Shown one piece after another: positions 12,967-24,470 of a DNA stretch of 64,000 nt. Below the pieces are notes generated by a model, which saw nothing but the letters and a program-made list of their open reading frames with translations, was not told the origin of the DNA and searched no databases. Numbering within the stretch: the stretch's first letter is position 1; every line of letters starts with the position of its first letter. A program made the position numbers and the translations under genes. The DNA comes from Sphaerosporella brunnea (lineage: Eukaryota > Ascomycota > Pezizomycetes > Pezizales > Pyronemataceae), in contig VXIS01000261.1 of assembly GCA_008704415.1 (NCBI GenBank), positions 1 to 64,000 of the forward strand, read 5' to 3'.

Positions 12967-13620
12967 GCAGTCTTGTCGATAGCCAGCCAGCCCTAAATGT
13001 CACAGCCTCAGCGGCTGGCTCTCTTAAGCAAATAATGAAGCCCACGAAGCAGCCTGTTCTGTGAATAAAGCGAATGATTTCCAGTGAAGCAACTACCACC
13101 GCCAGCGCACATTTATAAATGCCCGACAGCGAACAGCCCAGTTCGCAGTCCAGCTGGCTATCGACAACTGTATTCAGGCTTTCTGTATGTCAAGGATAAA
13201 ATGTTATTTTTGGATCGGGGAACACCAGGTGTACATCTACTCGCGTTTCCTAAAAAGATTGAATCACGTGACTCTGATACACAATTTTTGACACTCGAAA
13301 GACCTGAATCGAAGAAGTTTTGGCTCAGACAAAAAATCACGTGATTCAATCTTTTTTTCGGAAACCCTTTTCGCATCGGATAGCCAAGTGTTACAACCAG
13401 TGAATATATCCATACAGTGCGTGATGAAACAGATGATACCAATTCGCCCGGTAATTTGGTGCGCTCGTATACAATTCCTCACTCCGGGCACTTGCCACTT
13501 GCCGAAGATATTCACAAGTGATAGATTGTGAATCATGCTGAGCGTGAGGCGCCTCTGGAGCACTGGGACCCTCGCGATTCGCGGTGAATATTACAGGCTA
13601 TAGTACAAAGTTTCCGCAGG
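12967..13620. other. Intergenic region between converging crm1 and uL3m genes
   Basis: Both flanking genes end here, so it should hold two 3' ends. It contains the inverted-repeat element at 13246-13364. No gene seen. Confidence 0.65.
13246..13364. mobile_element. Short fold-back element with CACGTGATTCAATC arms
   Basis: The left arm (13246-13272) and right arm (13337-13364) are near-perfect inverted repeats sharing GATTGAATCACGTGA. About 119 bp in all. No clear target duplication was found, so it may be a MITE remnant or a large hairpin. It lies between two converging genes. Confidence 0.6.
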
Positions 13621-14610
13621 TCATGATATCACAGGCATTGGCTTCTTGATGGCATCCTGGAGCTCAACGACGCACCCTTTCGGACCGCTCACACAGCCTA
13701 ACCTCACGTTAGCGCAGATCTGGTGAATTGTCAAGATGAAACCTACCGCTGACAACTACGATCCCCAACTCCGGTTGAACTTTGAGAACTTTGAGGTTTT
13801 GGACCGTGTGTTGCTCACCACCCATGCGACCAGCCATTCGCTTTCCAGGCAATACACGAGAACCACCACCTTGTGACTGGCCAGCGGAACCCATTGCTCT
13901 GTGCGTCAAGGAGTTACCGTGGGATGCCGGCTGACCACTCCATCCCCAACGTTTCATTCCCTATCATATCATCAGAGGATTTTCGCCATTACAAGGTGCC
14001 CACAGGCGTGGTGAAGGGGGGGGGGGGGGGGGCGTACTCCCGCGAAACCCTTTCCCTTAGAGTTGGCTCTGACATCGACGAACTGACCAACTAAAAAGTG
14101 GTCGGCTTTGATCTGGGTGCCTGGCGAAAGCAGTCCCTTTTCATCCTTCACGCGGAATTCTCGCAACAACTTCTTCGGTGCAACACCACAGTTCTCGTAA
14201 TGACCGAGCATGGGTCTGGTGACGTTCTTGGGATTCCTCCAACCCAACCCTACCTGCACCGCCCAGTAGCCGTGTGTTTTTCGGTCCTTGACAGCTGTGA
14301 CTTGGACTCGGTCAAGCTGCAGAACGGTGCACGGAATGCGCACACCCTCCGGCGTGTAGATGGCGGTCATTCCGGTCTTGTAAGCCAAAGCACCGGTTCT
14401 GTCTGGGAGCTGTCGACGAGCGAGCGCTGCGGCGCGGGAGGCCTCGAGAAGCACGGGAGAGCCGGAGGAGGATACTCGCTTTGGGCGCAGGCCGAACGCA
14501 TTGGGCGCGGATGTAGTGAATTGGGACCGCCCGACAATGAAGGAGTGGACGGCTGTCCTAGAAACATGGCGGGGCCGCAGACAAGCGGCGGTCGGGATTT
14601 TGAGAGGCAT
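13621..14610 (-). CDS. mrpl9: Mitochondrial ribosomal protein uL3m
   Basis: Large-subunit mitoribosomal protein L3 (yeast name Mrpl9). Three exons (14038-14610, 13747-13960, 13621-13697) give about 287 residues. The N-terminus is Arg/Ser-rich with few acidic residues, consistent with a mitochondrial presequence. The ribosomal L3 core follows: GALAYKTGMTAIYTPEG, VQVGLGWRNPKN, then GKGFAG joined over intron 1 to MKRWGWSGQPASHG and HRAMGSAGQ, the most conserved L3 segment that contacts 23S-type rRNA. The last exon encodes GCVVELQDAIKKP before the stop. Intron 1 (13961-14037) has a 17-base C run in the transcript a few bases after the 5' splice site, which is unusual. It converges with crm1. Confidence 0.93.
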
Positions 14611-14933
14611 TCTCGTCCGTCGGATAGAAGGGGACCGTCGGAGCTGTGCGAAAGATTTTAGAAACGGCCGGTCAGGGTAACCCAGGGTCAGCGCCAGACC
14701 TGGTGGGGTTGCTGGTGTGGCGGTGACATGTGGCTAATTAGGTTAACTCTGAGGCGTGTGCAGTTTAGTTAGTTAGCGGATAACTCACAAGCTACCGCAG
14801 GAGCCAATCGCACCTTTCCATAGCTTCCAGCTTGTTGTATCTACCACGCCCACCAACCATCTCCTCCAGCTTTTCGCTTTCATCATCTTCATCTGACAAC
14901 ACAAGGCAAATAAAACACCCTGACTTGCCTGGC

Positions 14934-16287
14934 ATGTCTTCTGAGAAACCGTCGTCCGAGGTACGTTCTTGCTAGTTCATCCTCATAATTCATGCTAACT
15001 GCTCAGGCTGGTGCCCCTTCTGCTTCTGTCCCCGAAGTAACCACGACGTCTGCGGAAAATGCATCTACGCCGCAAGGACCCGCGTCTTCGTCGCCGAAAG
15101 TGCCGGAGGAAACCGCGCCGGCAAAGCCCCCGCGACCCGTATCCCCCAATTCCCAGAACCAAGCTACTCTCGAGGAGGCATTCCCGGGCATCGACAAGGC
15201 CGTTATTCGGGCTGTGCTCGTCGCTTCAAGGGGTGATTTGGAGCCTGCTTTCAATGCTCTCTTGAGTATGAGCGATCCCTCAGCTGTGGAGACGCCTCCT
15301 CCGCCCCCCCCGCGCCCCCGCGCACAGCCGAAGCCATCAACCGATATTTCTATCGACTATATCACTTCTACCCCTCAAAGCCAGCTCGATGCCGATGCTC
15401 TCTACGCACGCCAGCTTCAAGAGCATTTTGGGGCTGCTGTTCCACGGCCGCACCGTAGTGCTGCGCAACAGGGACGACAGCAGCCCGGGCGCCGGCATCC
15501 CAATGACGACAGTGATGACGAGTATTATCACGATGATTCCGATAAGGAGCGTCCCTCTTTCTTTGAGGAAGACCTTCCTGTCATCAAAGAGAATATTAGG
15601 AAAGGGTTCCTCGAAACTCAAGAGAAGGTCACTGGTTGGTTCAACGAGTTCAAGAAGAAAATCGACGGAGAGTCGCCCAATACATCCCCACCAAGCTCTG
15701 CGCGTACAAGCGGTCAGTACTCGCGTGCAGGGTCCAGGAGAACTCAAACCGGCTTTGGAGGTTATGAAAGCCGCCGTTCGAGGGATGTTGGTTATGATGC
15801 CGATCCGAAGGTTCTCTCAGACGATTTCACACACCTCAGTCTGAAGGATGATACTGTGAGCGAATGTGAGTCCCTGTGTAGTCATGATCCTGGAATGAAC
15901 GCATCTGAAAGCTTGCCAGCTGCACCGCGAAGACCCAAGGCAAATCCGAATCTCTTCCAGCCTTCTACCACTACTGGTGGTACACGAAGGGTTTCGTTTG
16001 AGGATCGGCCTTCCATCATTGAAAACGACGACGATCTGTACCGTCGTCCCTCCAGTGCGTCGGCCAGACGAAGCTCTGCCTCCCCCGCTAGGCAGGCGTC
16101 GCCAGCTGGAAACAGCAAATGGGAGCCGTTGAAGAGCATCGAACCAGAGCCTCTGCACAAGGACCCTTTTTCATTGGAAGATAGCGACGACGAGAAGGAT
16201 GGATTGATCAAGGAAGGTGAAATGGCCACCACCAAGAATGCGAGTGTCACGGGACCGCAGGAGAGCGGGGTTACCAAGACCTCGTAG
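14934..16287 (+). CDS. cue5: CUE-domain ubiquitin-binding protein, Cue5-like
   Basis: Two exons (14934-14960 and 15007-16287), about 436 residues. Near residues 65-105 lies a CUE domain (ATLEEAFPGIDKAVIRAVLVASRGDLEPAFNALL) with the family's FP and terminal LL signature positions. Like yeast Cue5 it continues with an 'LDADALYARQLQEHF' segment, an acidic region with FFEEDLPVIKENIRKGF, and a C-terminal acidic DSDDEKDG near a WEPL motif. Cue5 binds ubiquitinated cargo and Atg8 and acts as an autophagy adaptor for protein aggregates; I did not identify an unambiguous Atg8-interacting motif here. The first exon is only nine codons, and the start was chosen because MSSEKPSSE splices in frame. It is divergent from uL3m, with about 320 bp between start codons. 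Confidence 0.85.
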
Positions 16288-17934
16288 GACTCCCATCGTG
16301 CCGTCTCGCGGGGTGGTAGATGGCATCGTTCTGTCACTTTCGTTTTTCTTTTTCATTCTTCCATTTGTTTTTCTATCGATATGTAATTGCAGTTTGACTG
16401 GCATCCGCTGTACCAGCCGGGTGTAACAAGGCGACGGATTCGCTTTGTTGCCTCACCGGTGTGCTTTTCGAGCTTTTCGAGCTTTTCGAACAGCTATTGT
16501 GGCTCCGTCTTGTCCATGCCGTGCGTGCTGGCTTTTTGGTGTAGGGTGACCTTTCGTTGCTCTTGTCATCGCGTGTCAGTCATTCATCAACATTACCCCA
16601 GTATACCTTCTTACCACACCACACATACCGTTCGTCCCCGTGAAGATAATCCTTATGGTTGGGGACTCCTAGTCACTGTGGGATTTCTGACATTCATTTC
16701 GCTTAGTAACACATACAAAAGTGCCGAGTGATGAGCGTGAATCTTCCTTTTTTGACCATATAACTGACATTTGTCCCCGGGGAGGGTCCTATTTTCTCAA
16801 CAACCAGGCAGAATTCGGAAATTCTGAGTCAATCAGTCGATAGAGCGAGCGAAAACTAGGCCCCTGATAGTGTTATTTTTTAAAATAACTTTTTTTTGGT
16901 TGAGGATGCTCTGTCCAAAGTCAGGGTACCCAAACCCCTCCGTCTTTAGGTGTCCCCAACCATACTCCTTACAGTTTCCAATTTTACTGCTGCTACTGTT
17001 TCCAGTGATGAAACATCCTCCCACCCGGACGGGCCGGACGGGGTGGGTTTTCATTTCCCACTCACGACTGCAGGACCACCCACAACCGCAACCATCCATG
17101 CCATGCTCATGGAAGAAGGGCTGAGGCTAGCGCCGCCGCCACCCCCACCTTCCTAAGGCTTCCTTATTTCCCAGCGAAATTACCACAAGGACTTGGCCGG
17201 CTTGTGGAGATGGCAATATATCATGGGAGGTCAAAGCAGTGGGAAAAAAAAAGGGGGGGGGGGGAGGACAGCAGGGGAATATAAATGTAGGTACATACAT
17301 ACCCGCCGTCAATGATAGAGTACCTACCCGTGGGAGAGAGACAATGGCAACATGTTGACATGTGGGTAGATGGCCAAGTAGGTAGTAATTTAGTAGGTTG
17401 TTATAGAGAGCTGACCTGAGCTCTTTTACATACAGCATTGCTTCTCAACTCATATATGCCTCTTGCCCTCCTCTCCATCTTCCTCCCACTTCCACTCCCT
17501 CCTCACCACTCATACTCATCCAACCCCTGAAAGTAAAACTTGCCACGGCCGTAAACATCATCATAATCCAACACAAACATGACCAAACCACGCCTAAAAA
17601 AACACCAGTCGTAAGAACATTCAATGTCCAAGCCCTAGTGGAAGACCACCCCGCCCTGTTTTTTTAATCCCAGACCTTCCCCAAGTCCCTCTAGAACGCC
17701 GGACAAAAAAGGAAACAAAAAGAAAATGTACAAAGAACTGAACAATCGATTCACACACAAAGAACGCCCCACCCCAAAAAAAAGAAGGTATCATCGCCTG
17801 CGACAGAAGAAACACAAGTTACAGCGATAGTTTGTGTTGCTCCAGAGCGTCTTCAATCAACGCACGCGCTGATTGACTGCATGCAAGGAAAAAACAAGTG
17901 TCACCACCAGGGCTTAAATATCAAACCAAACGAT
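16288..17934. other. Intergenic region between cue5 and the barrel-protein gene
   Basis: Two gene 3' ends face each other. It contains the MITE at 16656-16962, a G run near 17255-17270, and several TACCTAC-type words. No credible gene. Confidence 0.65.
16656..16962. mobile_element. MITE family B, copy 1
   Basis: Ends TGGTTGGGGACTCCT and AGGTGTCCCCAACCA form a 15-16 bp inverted repeat flanked by TA. The left part (TAGTCACTGTG, then GACATTCATT) matches the copy at 49105-49920. 307 bp, no coding capacity. It lies in the 3' region of cue5. Confidence 0.85.
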
Positions 17935-19054
17935 TCACAACCAGTACCACTCAATCGGGATTCTTCCTTCGGCGGGAAGGCCGAGTTTGTTGAAGGCCTC
18001 AGGCGACAAGTCGAGAGTGGTAGGGTCCTGTACTACGTTAGATAGGTATTCTGTTTCGATAGACCTAGGGTCAACTTACACATCCAACGCAGCGGTCAAC
18101 CACGACGGCAGTAACGGAATTTCCGCCGCGCATACACTTGATTTTCTTTCCTGTAAACTTGTGAGAGACCGTTTTCCTAACAGTTACAAATCAAGATTAC
18201 TAACCACAAAGAGGGTTGTTGTTAGGGTTTCCAGTGTTTGAAGCATCCATCAAGACGTGGGAGATAGCAACAACGAGTTGGTCGTTGGAGCTTTGGATAC
18301 CGCAAGAACCGAGACCAACATCATAGAAGGTAGCCTCGCCGGAAATAACTGCACCACCACTACCGCCACCGACAGATTCTTCATCACTATAGTCATGTCA
18401 GCTATTCTGTCTGCCCAAGTGGTATAGGGGGCTGATCCAGTGGCCATCATCGAGGTGTTGCTCGGGGCGCACTGGAAGGGGGAATATCATCACATACGCT
18501 GACGCCGTAGGCGAGGGCGACGACTCGGGCGCTGCCGATGTCGTGGGCACAGGGCTGAGCTTGGACGGAACGTCAAGCACAGGCGTGGGCTCCGGCGACG
18601 GCGACGGCGACGGCGTCGGCTCTGGCTCGGGCGTAGGCGTGGATGAAGTAGTCGGGGCAACATACGGTGTGGTCGTGCTGGTCGTGGTGGGCGGTGGGGG
18701 AGTGTACGTGGTTGTGGGTACAGGAGTCTCCGTTGTCGAGGTGGAAGTAGGGGTGGGAGTGCTGGTGGTGGATGTGGAGGAGGTTGAAGGAGTTGGAGTA
18801 GTGGTGGGGGTGGTGGAGGTCGAAGTGGTCGAGGTGGTCGAGGTGGTCGAGGAAGTGGTAGTGGGCCTCACGTAGTGGGTGTTGTCCTCGTCCAAAGTCG
18901 GCGTGGGAGCCGGGACCCAGATAGTGGACGTAGCGGTGACTACGTGAACCACCTTCTCGGTGATGGTAACGACCTTAGGCTCGCGCTTCTGAACAGGCGC
19001 TGCGAGCACACCGCAGATGGCGGAGGCGACGATGAACAGAGTCTGCACCTTCAT
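17935..19054 (-). CDS. Secreted RlpA-like double-psi beta-barrel protein
   Basis: Four exons (18498-19054, 18205-18386, 18080-18150, 17935-18027) give about 300 residues. A signal peptide (MKVQTLFIVASAICGVLAA) is followed by a KR dibasic site, as for Kex2 processing. Then come a short conserved VVTITEKVVHVVTAT segment and a roughly 110-residue Thr/Ser/Pro linker likely to be O-glycosylated. The C-terminal domain (GEATFYDVGLGSCG, NNNPLCG, VVDRCVGC, LDLSPEAF, WYW) is a double-psi beta-barrel of the RlpA/expansin/barwin type. Such proteins are secreted; they are wall-associated or bind polysaccharide, and catalysis is unproven for fungal members. I chose this start because the signal peptide begins there, although the frame is open upstream. 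Confidence 0.85.
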
Positions 19055-20247
19055 GGTTGGTATCAAGAGTCGATTTTGCTGCTGTAAAGCGTCAAGCTGG
19101 AGAGGCGATGCTCGTTGATGGCCGGAGGGGCGGGAGGAGAGGTTATTGATATACAGGCCGTGCTGCTGTTGTTGTCGCCGCAGTTGGATAGTAAGCAAGA
19201 GCTGAAGGAGGTTGCTCTTGAGTGGGTGGAGGGTGCTGTAGAAGCTGATAGGTGCAGTTCCGAACCAGGCGGATGATCCGGAGGATTTAAATGTGGTTGA
19301 AGGGATTGAAAAGATTGACAGACCCTTGCAAGGGAATGAACGCGCAGGATCGTTTGTGGGGGGGGGGGAGGGGGTTCAAAGGAATGACCGTGGCAGTGGA
19401 GGCGGAGAGGTTGATGACTGAGAGGTAAGGGAAAAAGAGAGGAGGAGGAGGGCAGTTGCTGGGTTTTGAGAATTTGAGTGGGTTCCCTGCGAGTGAACTC
19501 TTGGCAACAAACCCACGGACGTTCTTTTGGGTGGGGGGTGATACGTTCAGCGTTTAACTCAGTCGGGGAATGAGTTGAACAAAGGGGGTAGGTGTGTTAT
19601 TCGGTTCGCCTTCGCCTTGGAAGGGGAATTCGAGTTTTCCGTGGACATTGGCATTGGTGGTTGCGTTTGATCCACCTCAGCAGGCAGCAGGCAGCGTGGC
19701 TTCAGGGAGCCACTCCAGATGTTCCGTGTTTGATTGATTGATTGGTCTTCGCCTGGCTTCAGGATCAGCGCCAACAGTCCGTCTCATGGAAGCCATCTCG
19801 GCTCTTGGATTCGCCTGGCCATCGATGATACGGCGTTGGATTGCATTCGTTTTGAATTGCCGCCACCGCCGCTGCTGCTGCTTGCTGCTTGGCTGAAGCA
19901 AATGCAGTGCGTGCAACTGAAGCCTGCTCCCCCGGCCCCTTTACCGCCCAACCAGCCGGGGCAGAGTGACGCGTTCCGTTGGCTCCGTTGCGATGTGTGT
20001 TTTCGGCTGTTTCTGGCGGCGGCGGCCGCGGATTGGCTGGCTGGCTCCGTTCGCTGTCGTCGTCGTCGCACAAGCGGCTGTTCCTGGGTTCCTGAGAATC
20101 CGTGCCTGGCTTGACCATATCTGGACTAGCGGCGACTGCAATCCCTCATCGCCCCCAGCCGGCAGATTCCTTCCAGATTACAGATTACAGATTACATGAT
20201 GCTCCTCCCAATTTTCGCCTATGTCCGCCGAGACCCCTACCCCCCCC

Positions 20248-20300
20248 CATAAATATATATATATATATATACACACACATATATACACACACATTGATAT
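20248..20300. repeat. AT/AC microsatellite
   Basis: A run of AT dinucleotides passing into CA and TA dinucleotides. Non-coding. Confidence 0.85.
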
Positions 20301-22475
20301 ATCGCCCATGCTGTGCAAATAAAGCAGATGTTGATCGCAATGAACTGTTGATTCTCTCGCTTCGCAGTATTCTCGTATGCAGCGATCTGACTCGCTTGGT
20401 GGGTGTGCCAACTTGGTTGGCTGCGCGTGGTGTGCGCTGTGCCTGGACGCTTTCTTTCTTCCTTGCCTGCTCTTCATTCCTTGCTGCTGCAGTGCAGTGC
20501 TGCTGTAGCCCGTCTCGCAGCAAGTCAGGGCTGAAAGCCCATCGGCTCCTGGCCGCAAGCCTGTCATGCCAACGGGTTCCGGCGCAGTGAGGCACAAAGC
20601 AAAGCGAGCAAATGTCGTGATCGCCGCCTTGTCCAACGAGTCATGATCCAGGTTCATGCTCGGCTCGCGCTTTGCATTCAGTCTTGGGAGACAGAGAGAG
20701 AGATATGCACAACAAGTTTCACTCGCATCCATCATGCCTAACCGGCTGAAGGCCACACTCGGGGTTCTTGACTGGTTGATGAGCAATCTCCACCGCCACG
20801 GCGCCACCCATTTGCTTCTCTCTTCTCACCCGCCGGCTGTGGATGCCAATAGAGGAATAGGCAAGGAGGTAGCCATTAGTGCTGTTCCAGCTCATGTCTT
20901 CTTCTTCCTTCGCATGCATGTATGTAAATGCATCCGCTGCCTTCGTATCTACTTAGGTAGGTAAGTATCTACATACATAGCCCATCAGCAAAGTTTTCAG
21001 ATCGGATGGCCATGGATGGTGGGGGTGTGTGTGTGTGTTTGCATGTGTGGCATTCCCTGATTTGCCCTCTCCTCCCCCTCCCCCCCCCCCGCCACCGGTC
21101 TCGCCGGTGCTGCGGTGTGAAGTGAAGATTTCCGCATCCGGAACGCGACGGAGACAACGTGCGCAAGACTGGCCAGACCTCTGGGAAGAAAGAAGCAGCA
21201 GCCTTACGACCGCCGGAGCTGTTGCTGGTGCTGCAGTTGCGGGAAAATCCCGCACCCTCCGGACGTGTTCCTGCATGGTGGGTGTGATGGCTGTGATGGC
21301 CATGGGCCCCGCAAGAAAAAAAAAATTTCCTTCGGAGGCGCCAGCAAGCGATTGGGATCCCACCGGTACCGTTCGCCAGATACGTATCCGGATCCCCCTC
21401 CGGCCTCGATCGCTATCGATATTGATTGCGATTGATCATCGTTTTACAGTGCGTCGTTTGGCGGGAAACTCAAAAACGAAACGAAAATCACAGACTTGTC
21501 TGTGTGCGAGTACTCATGTGTGAATTCTACAATGAAGAAGAATTTTCCGAGAATGAAGGCGGGGTCCCAAAACACGATCACTCACCCGTGACACGGAGCG
21601 GGGCACCGGTGCCATGCTGCGGCCGCACGGAGATATCTACGGTCGAAACGCTTGGTCAATTTCCTCCCTCCGGATCCGCCGCCCTACATGGCCTGGAGTC
21701 TCAGGCCCCGTGCTGCCGGAAGCTGACAAGCCAGAATCCTCTTCGAACCAATTGCCGCTGAGGCGTGACTGGAAGTCTGGTACCCGTACCCACGAGTAGT
21801 TAGTGGCCCACGGAAATTTCAAAGCGAGACATCGACTCGTGCGAGTCAAAGTCAGTTGTTTGGCGATCAGCATTCTGTGCAGCACGAACCATGATCGACC
21901 CCCGCTAATGATGGAATTTTGTTGAAACTGCACAACTGGCACACAACAGCACCTGCAGGTCTTTCGAGACAAGTCCGAACTAGATACCGCCGGTTGGCCA
22001 TGTGTGGGCTTGGAACTCCAAAGAGTTGCACTGAACAAGACAACCTTCGTGGCCGCACTCCATGTTGTACCAAAGACCTACTAAGTTACAGCATATGCCG
22101 GTATTTACTATGGGCTCACTTGCTGGACTCTCTCCCCTTGCGGTCCTTATCAGTGCCGCTCTTCGCCTTTGCACACGTGTCCACGACTCGAGTCTCACTT
22201 CAGCTTCGATGGGAGCCACAGGATGGACAACTACGTACGCACCCCCCTCAGATGCAGAATGCCTTCCTGTGCGTGTGGAGTTCTAGAACTTTTTGATGGC
22301 TCAGCTGACTTTCATTGGGCTGTGCTCGAGCAGAACACGTACCGTACCACCACTGCACTCGTACAGACAGGAACTCAGAGATTTTCTGGCGTGGAAAGCA
22401 CCACACACTCAAATGCAATGTTGAAAGACACCAATCCTCCAACCAGCGCCGATCATGCAAGAGTTTCCACAACCC

Positions 22476-22495
22476 ATCACTCGCGCGCGAGTGAT
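22476..22495. repeat. Perfect 20-bp palindrome
   Basis: ATCACTCGCGCGCGAGTGAT equals its own reverse complement. It is in a gene-poor stretch with no gene start close by. Confidence 0.9.
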
Positions 22496-22849
22496 ATGGT
22501 GTGTCGTCGGCTCCATCACGTACTGGTGTGAAGTAGGTATGTGTATCGGTCCAAGTTCGTATATCGATCAATTATTGCGTGTATACATACTGAAGCCCCG
22601 CCCTCTAGTGCAATCGCAGGCCACACAGATCGCCATTATGCATCAGATACTCGAGAAAATAGCGCTCACATCGAATTGCGCTTCCTGCAGCAATCCGTCG
22701 CAGTCATCCAACAAAAGTGTTTCGTTTCAAATCTGCTGCGCAAGCCCCTTAACCCATCGCTGCAAAGACAACAATCGTTAGCGACAAGAACTCGTACCTG
22801 CGCAACCACCGCTATGAGACGAAAGCTGCGAACCTTTGCAAGCAAGCCA

Positions 22850-24010
22850 TATATTTTCAACCGTTTCTTCAATGGCTGTGATTGACATCCCATCAATATC
22901 TCTAGCTCAAGAAGTTCCTTCGCATCCGGGATGTCGATGGGCGATATCAGATCCCAGCTATTCCTCGATAGAGGAGGAGGGATAGAAGCAGGAGGAGGCC
23001 CTGGTCGTGTATCATCGGCCATGGTGTCTGGTTCGCTGACCCATGATGGCGAATGATCCGTATATGTACCTTGGGGCTTGGAGGTCAGGTGGCTCCAGTC
23101 CCAGCCTTCTTCTTCTTGGTCCGCAGCAGCAAGAGTCATGTATTTGCAGGACAAAAGGGGAAGCGATTCATGCATCGCGACAGGGATGCTGGGGACTTGG
23201 AAAAATCGCGAGGACAAACGTCTCCAATTCAGAATTGAATAACTCAAACATTTCAAAATGCGAAGCCATAAAATTCTCGAGCGAGGAAGACTCTTTTAGT
23301 TTCTCGGAGATGGTGCGGTATTCTTGTTGTAGTGAGATAAGCAGTGGAGAGGTACTTTTTCCCCGACCGCTCTTTGTCTGGGAAAAACACAAAAATCAAC
23401 TTCATCAAACCACAACATTTTTGATTTGGTTTTGGTAGTAATATAAAGCGATTTATTAGGTGAACCTGATGTAATAGACGGCAAGTAGTGAATAAATTGT
23501 GGTGTTGAGTGGGCTGGCGATGAAGTTGAATTTAATATTTGAAGTTGTGTGGAAAGCCACAGCCTGCCGTGGTTCAGCAGCCATAAAAGGAATGGTGTTG
23601 CCTTAAAGAGGTCATCCTGTCGCAACGCTTCCGACAAAGGGCGGGCTGCGCATACCGCAATGGAAATGGTGGCTGGGAACCGCGCATCGTCTAGCGAGAG
23701 AAGCACGCGACATACCTGGATATTTATGGAGCTCGGGATCCTCAGTATGGACTAGTTTGATATGGATACGGGCTCCGGAAACTTCGACGACATCTATCTA
23801 TCGACATTTCGGCGAACCTTTCAAGGCTCCAACTTGTGTTTGTATCCGGGTATCTACCTCATCGAGGCCATTGCAGGCTCGAATCCGTCTTGCCGCCGAA
23901 GTCGGCGCCATCAAGTTTAGGGCTTCGGCCAATGTTTGGATAGAAACGTCAAGACCATGTTTCTGTTGCTGTACCTGAGCTCCGAGGAGTCTGGGGTCGA
24001 CAATAGCTGT
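22850..24010 (-). pseudogene. Possible decayed or multi-exon gene, unrecognised
   Basis: Several minus-strand frames have protein-like composition in succession. One (about 24000-23810) reads LDVSIQTLAEALNLMAP and RRIRACNGLDEVDTRIQTQ and looks helical. A second (about 23390-23170) reads LISLQQEYRTISEKL. A third (about 23256-22870) includes DWSHL and WDLISPIDIPDAKELLELEI. Stops lie between them and I could not find a consistent set of splice sites. I recognise no family. It may be a gene with introns I failed to place, a relic, or chance. Confidence 0.3.
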
Positions 24011-24254
24011 TTAAGTCTTTCGATTATTAGTGATAGCTAGCTATTTCCATCAGCACAGAGATACTATTTTACTCCAGTGGGTATGGGTACTCGGCACGCC
24101 TGAGGACGAGCGCTGGGGCATACGAGAAGGGCCCAGCGAGGAGTTAAAGGCGGATAGGAGCTTTAAGCTCACCGAGGTAAGTATTATAATCGGGTGCGGG
24201 AACGATCATAGTAAGGGTGCTTCCTCAAGTATCCTGCTGGCAATGATTGATATA

Positions 24255-24388
24255 CTCGTGGCCGGCATTTAGAACCAAAAAATGCACTTGCAGCAAGTGG
24301 CTGAAACCTACTCGAAGGAGAAATCATGGAGGCTCAAATCACCAGATCGAAAAAGTTGCATTTTTTGGTTCTAAATGCCGACCACGAT
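24255..24388. mobile_element. MITE family C, copy 2
   Basis: Left end CTCGTGGCCGGCATTTAG and right end CTAAATGCCGACCACGAT form inverted repeats, flanked by TA. Arms extend through GAACCAAAAAATGCA and its complement. The interior (GGCTGAAACCTACTCGAAGG, CAAATCACC) is the reverse complement of the interior of the copy at 1904-2064. 134 bp. Confidence 0.85.
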
Positions 24389-24470
24389 TAGCTGTGAAAT
24401 GTGCGGCTGGACAAGACGATTGCCTACAGTACGGTAGTTGTTAACATTAAAATTACCAACCAGGACATGG

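Noticed and set aside
14098..14661. 187-codon plus-strand frame
   Set aside because: It is the opposite strand of uL3m exon 1; the minus-strand reading has the L3 domain, this one has no family features.
18543..18875. Gly/Val-rich plus-strand frame
   Set aside because: A shadow of the Thr/Ser/Pro linker of the secreted barrel protein; the repeats reflect the coding on the other strand.
19559..20807. Several overlapping frames of 70-210 codons on both strands
   Set aside because: GC-rich, mutually overlapping, without shared motifs or splice logic; no support for a gene.
23875..23895. TTCGAATCC-like word resembling a tRNA B box
   Set aside because: No matching A box or cloverleaf at the correct distance.
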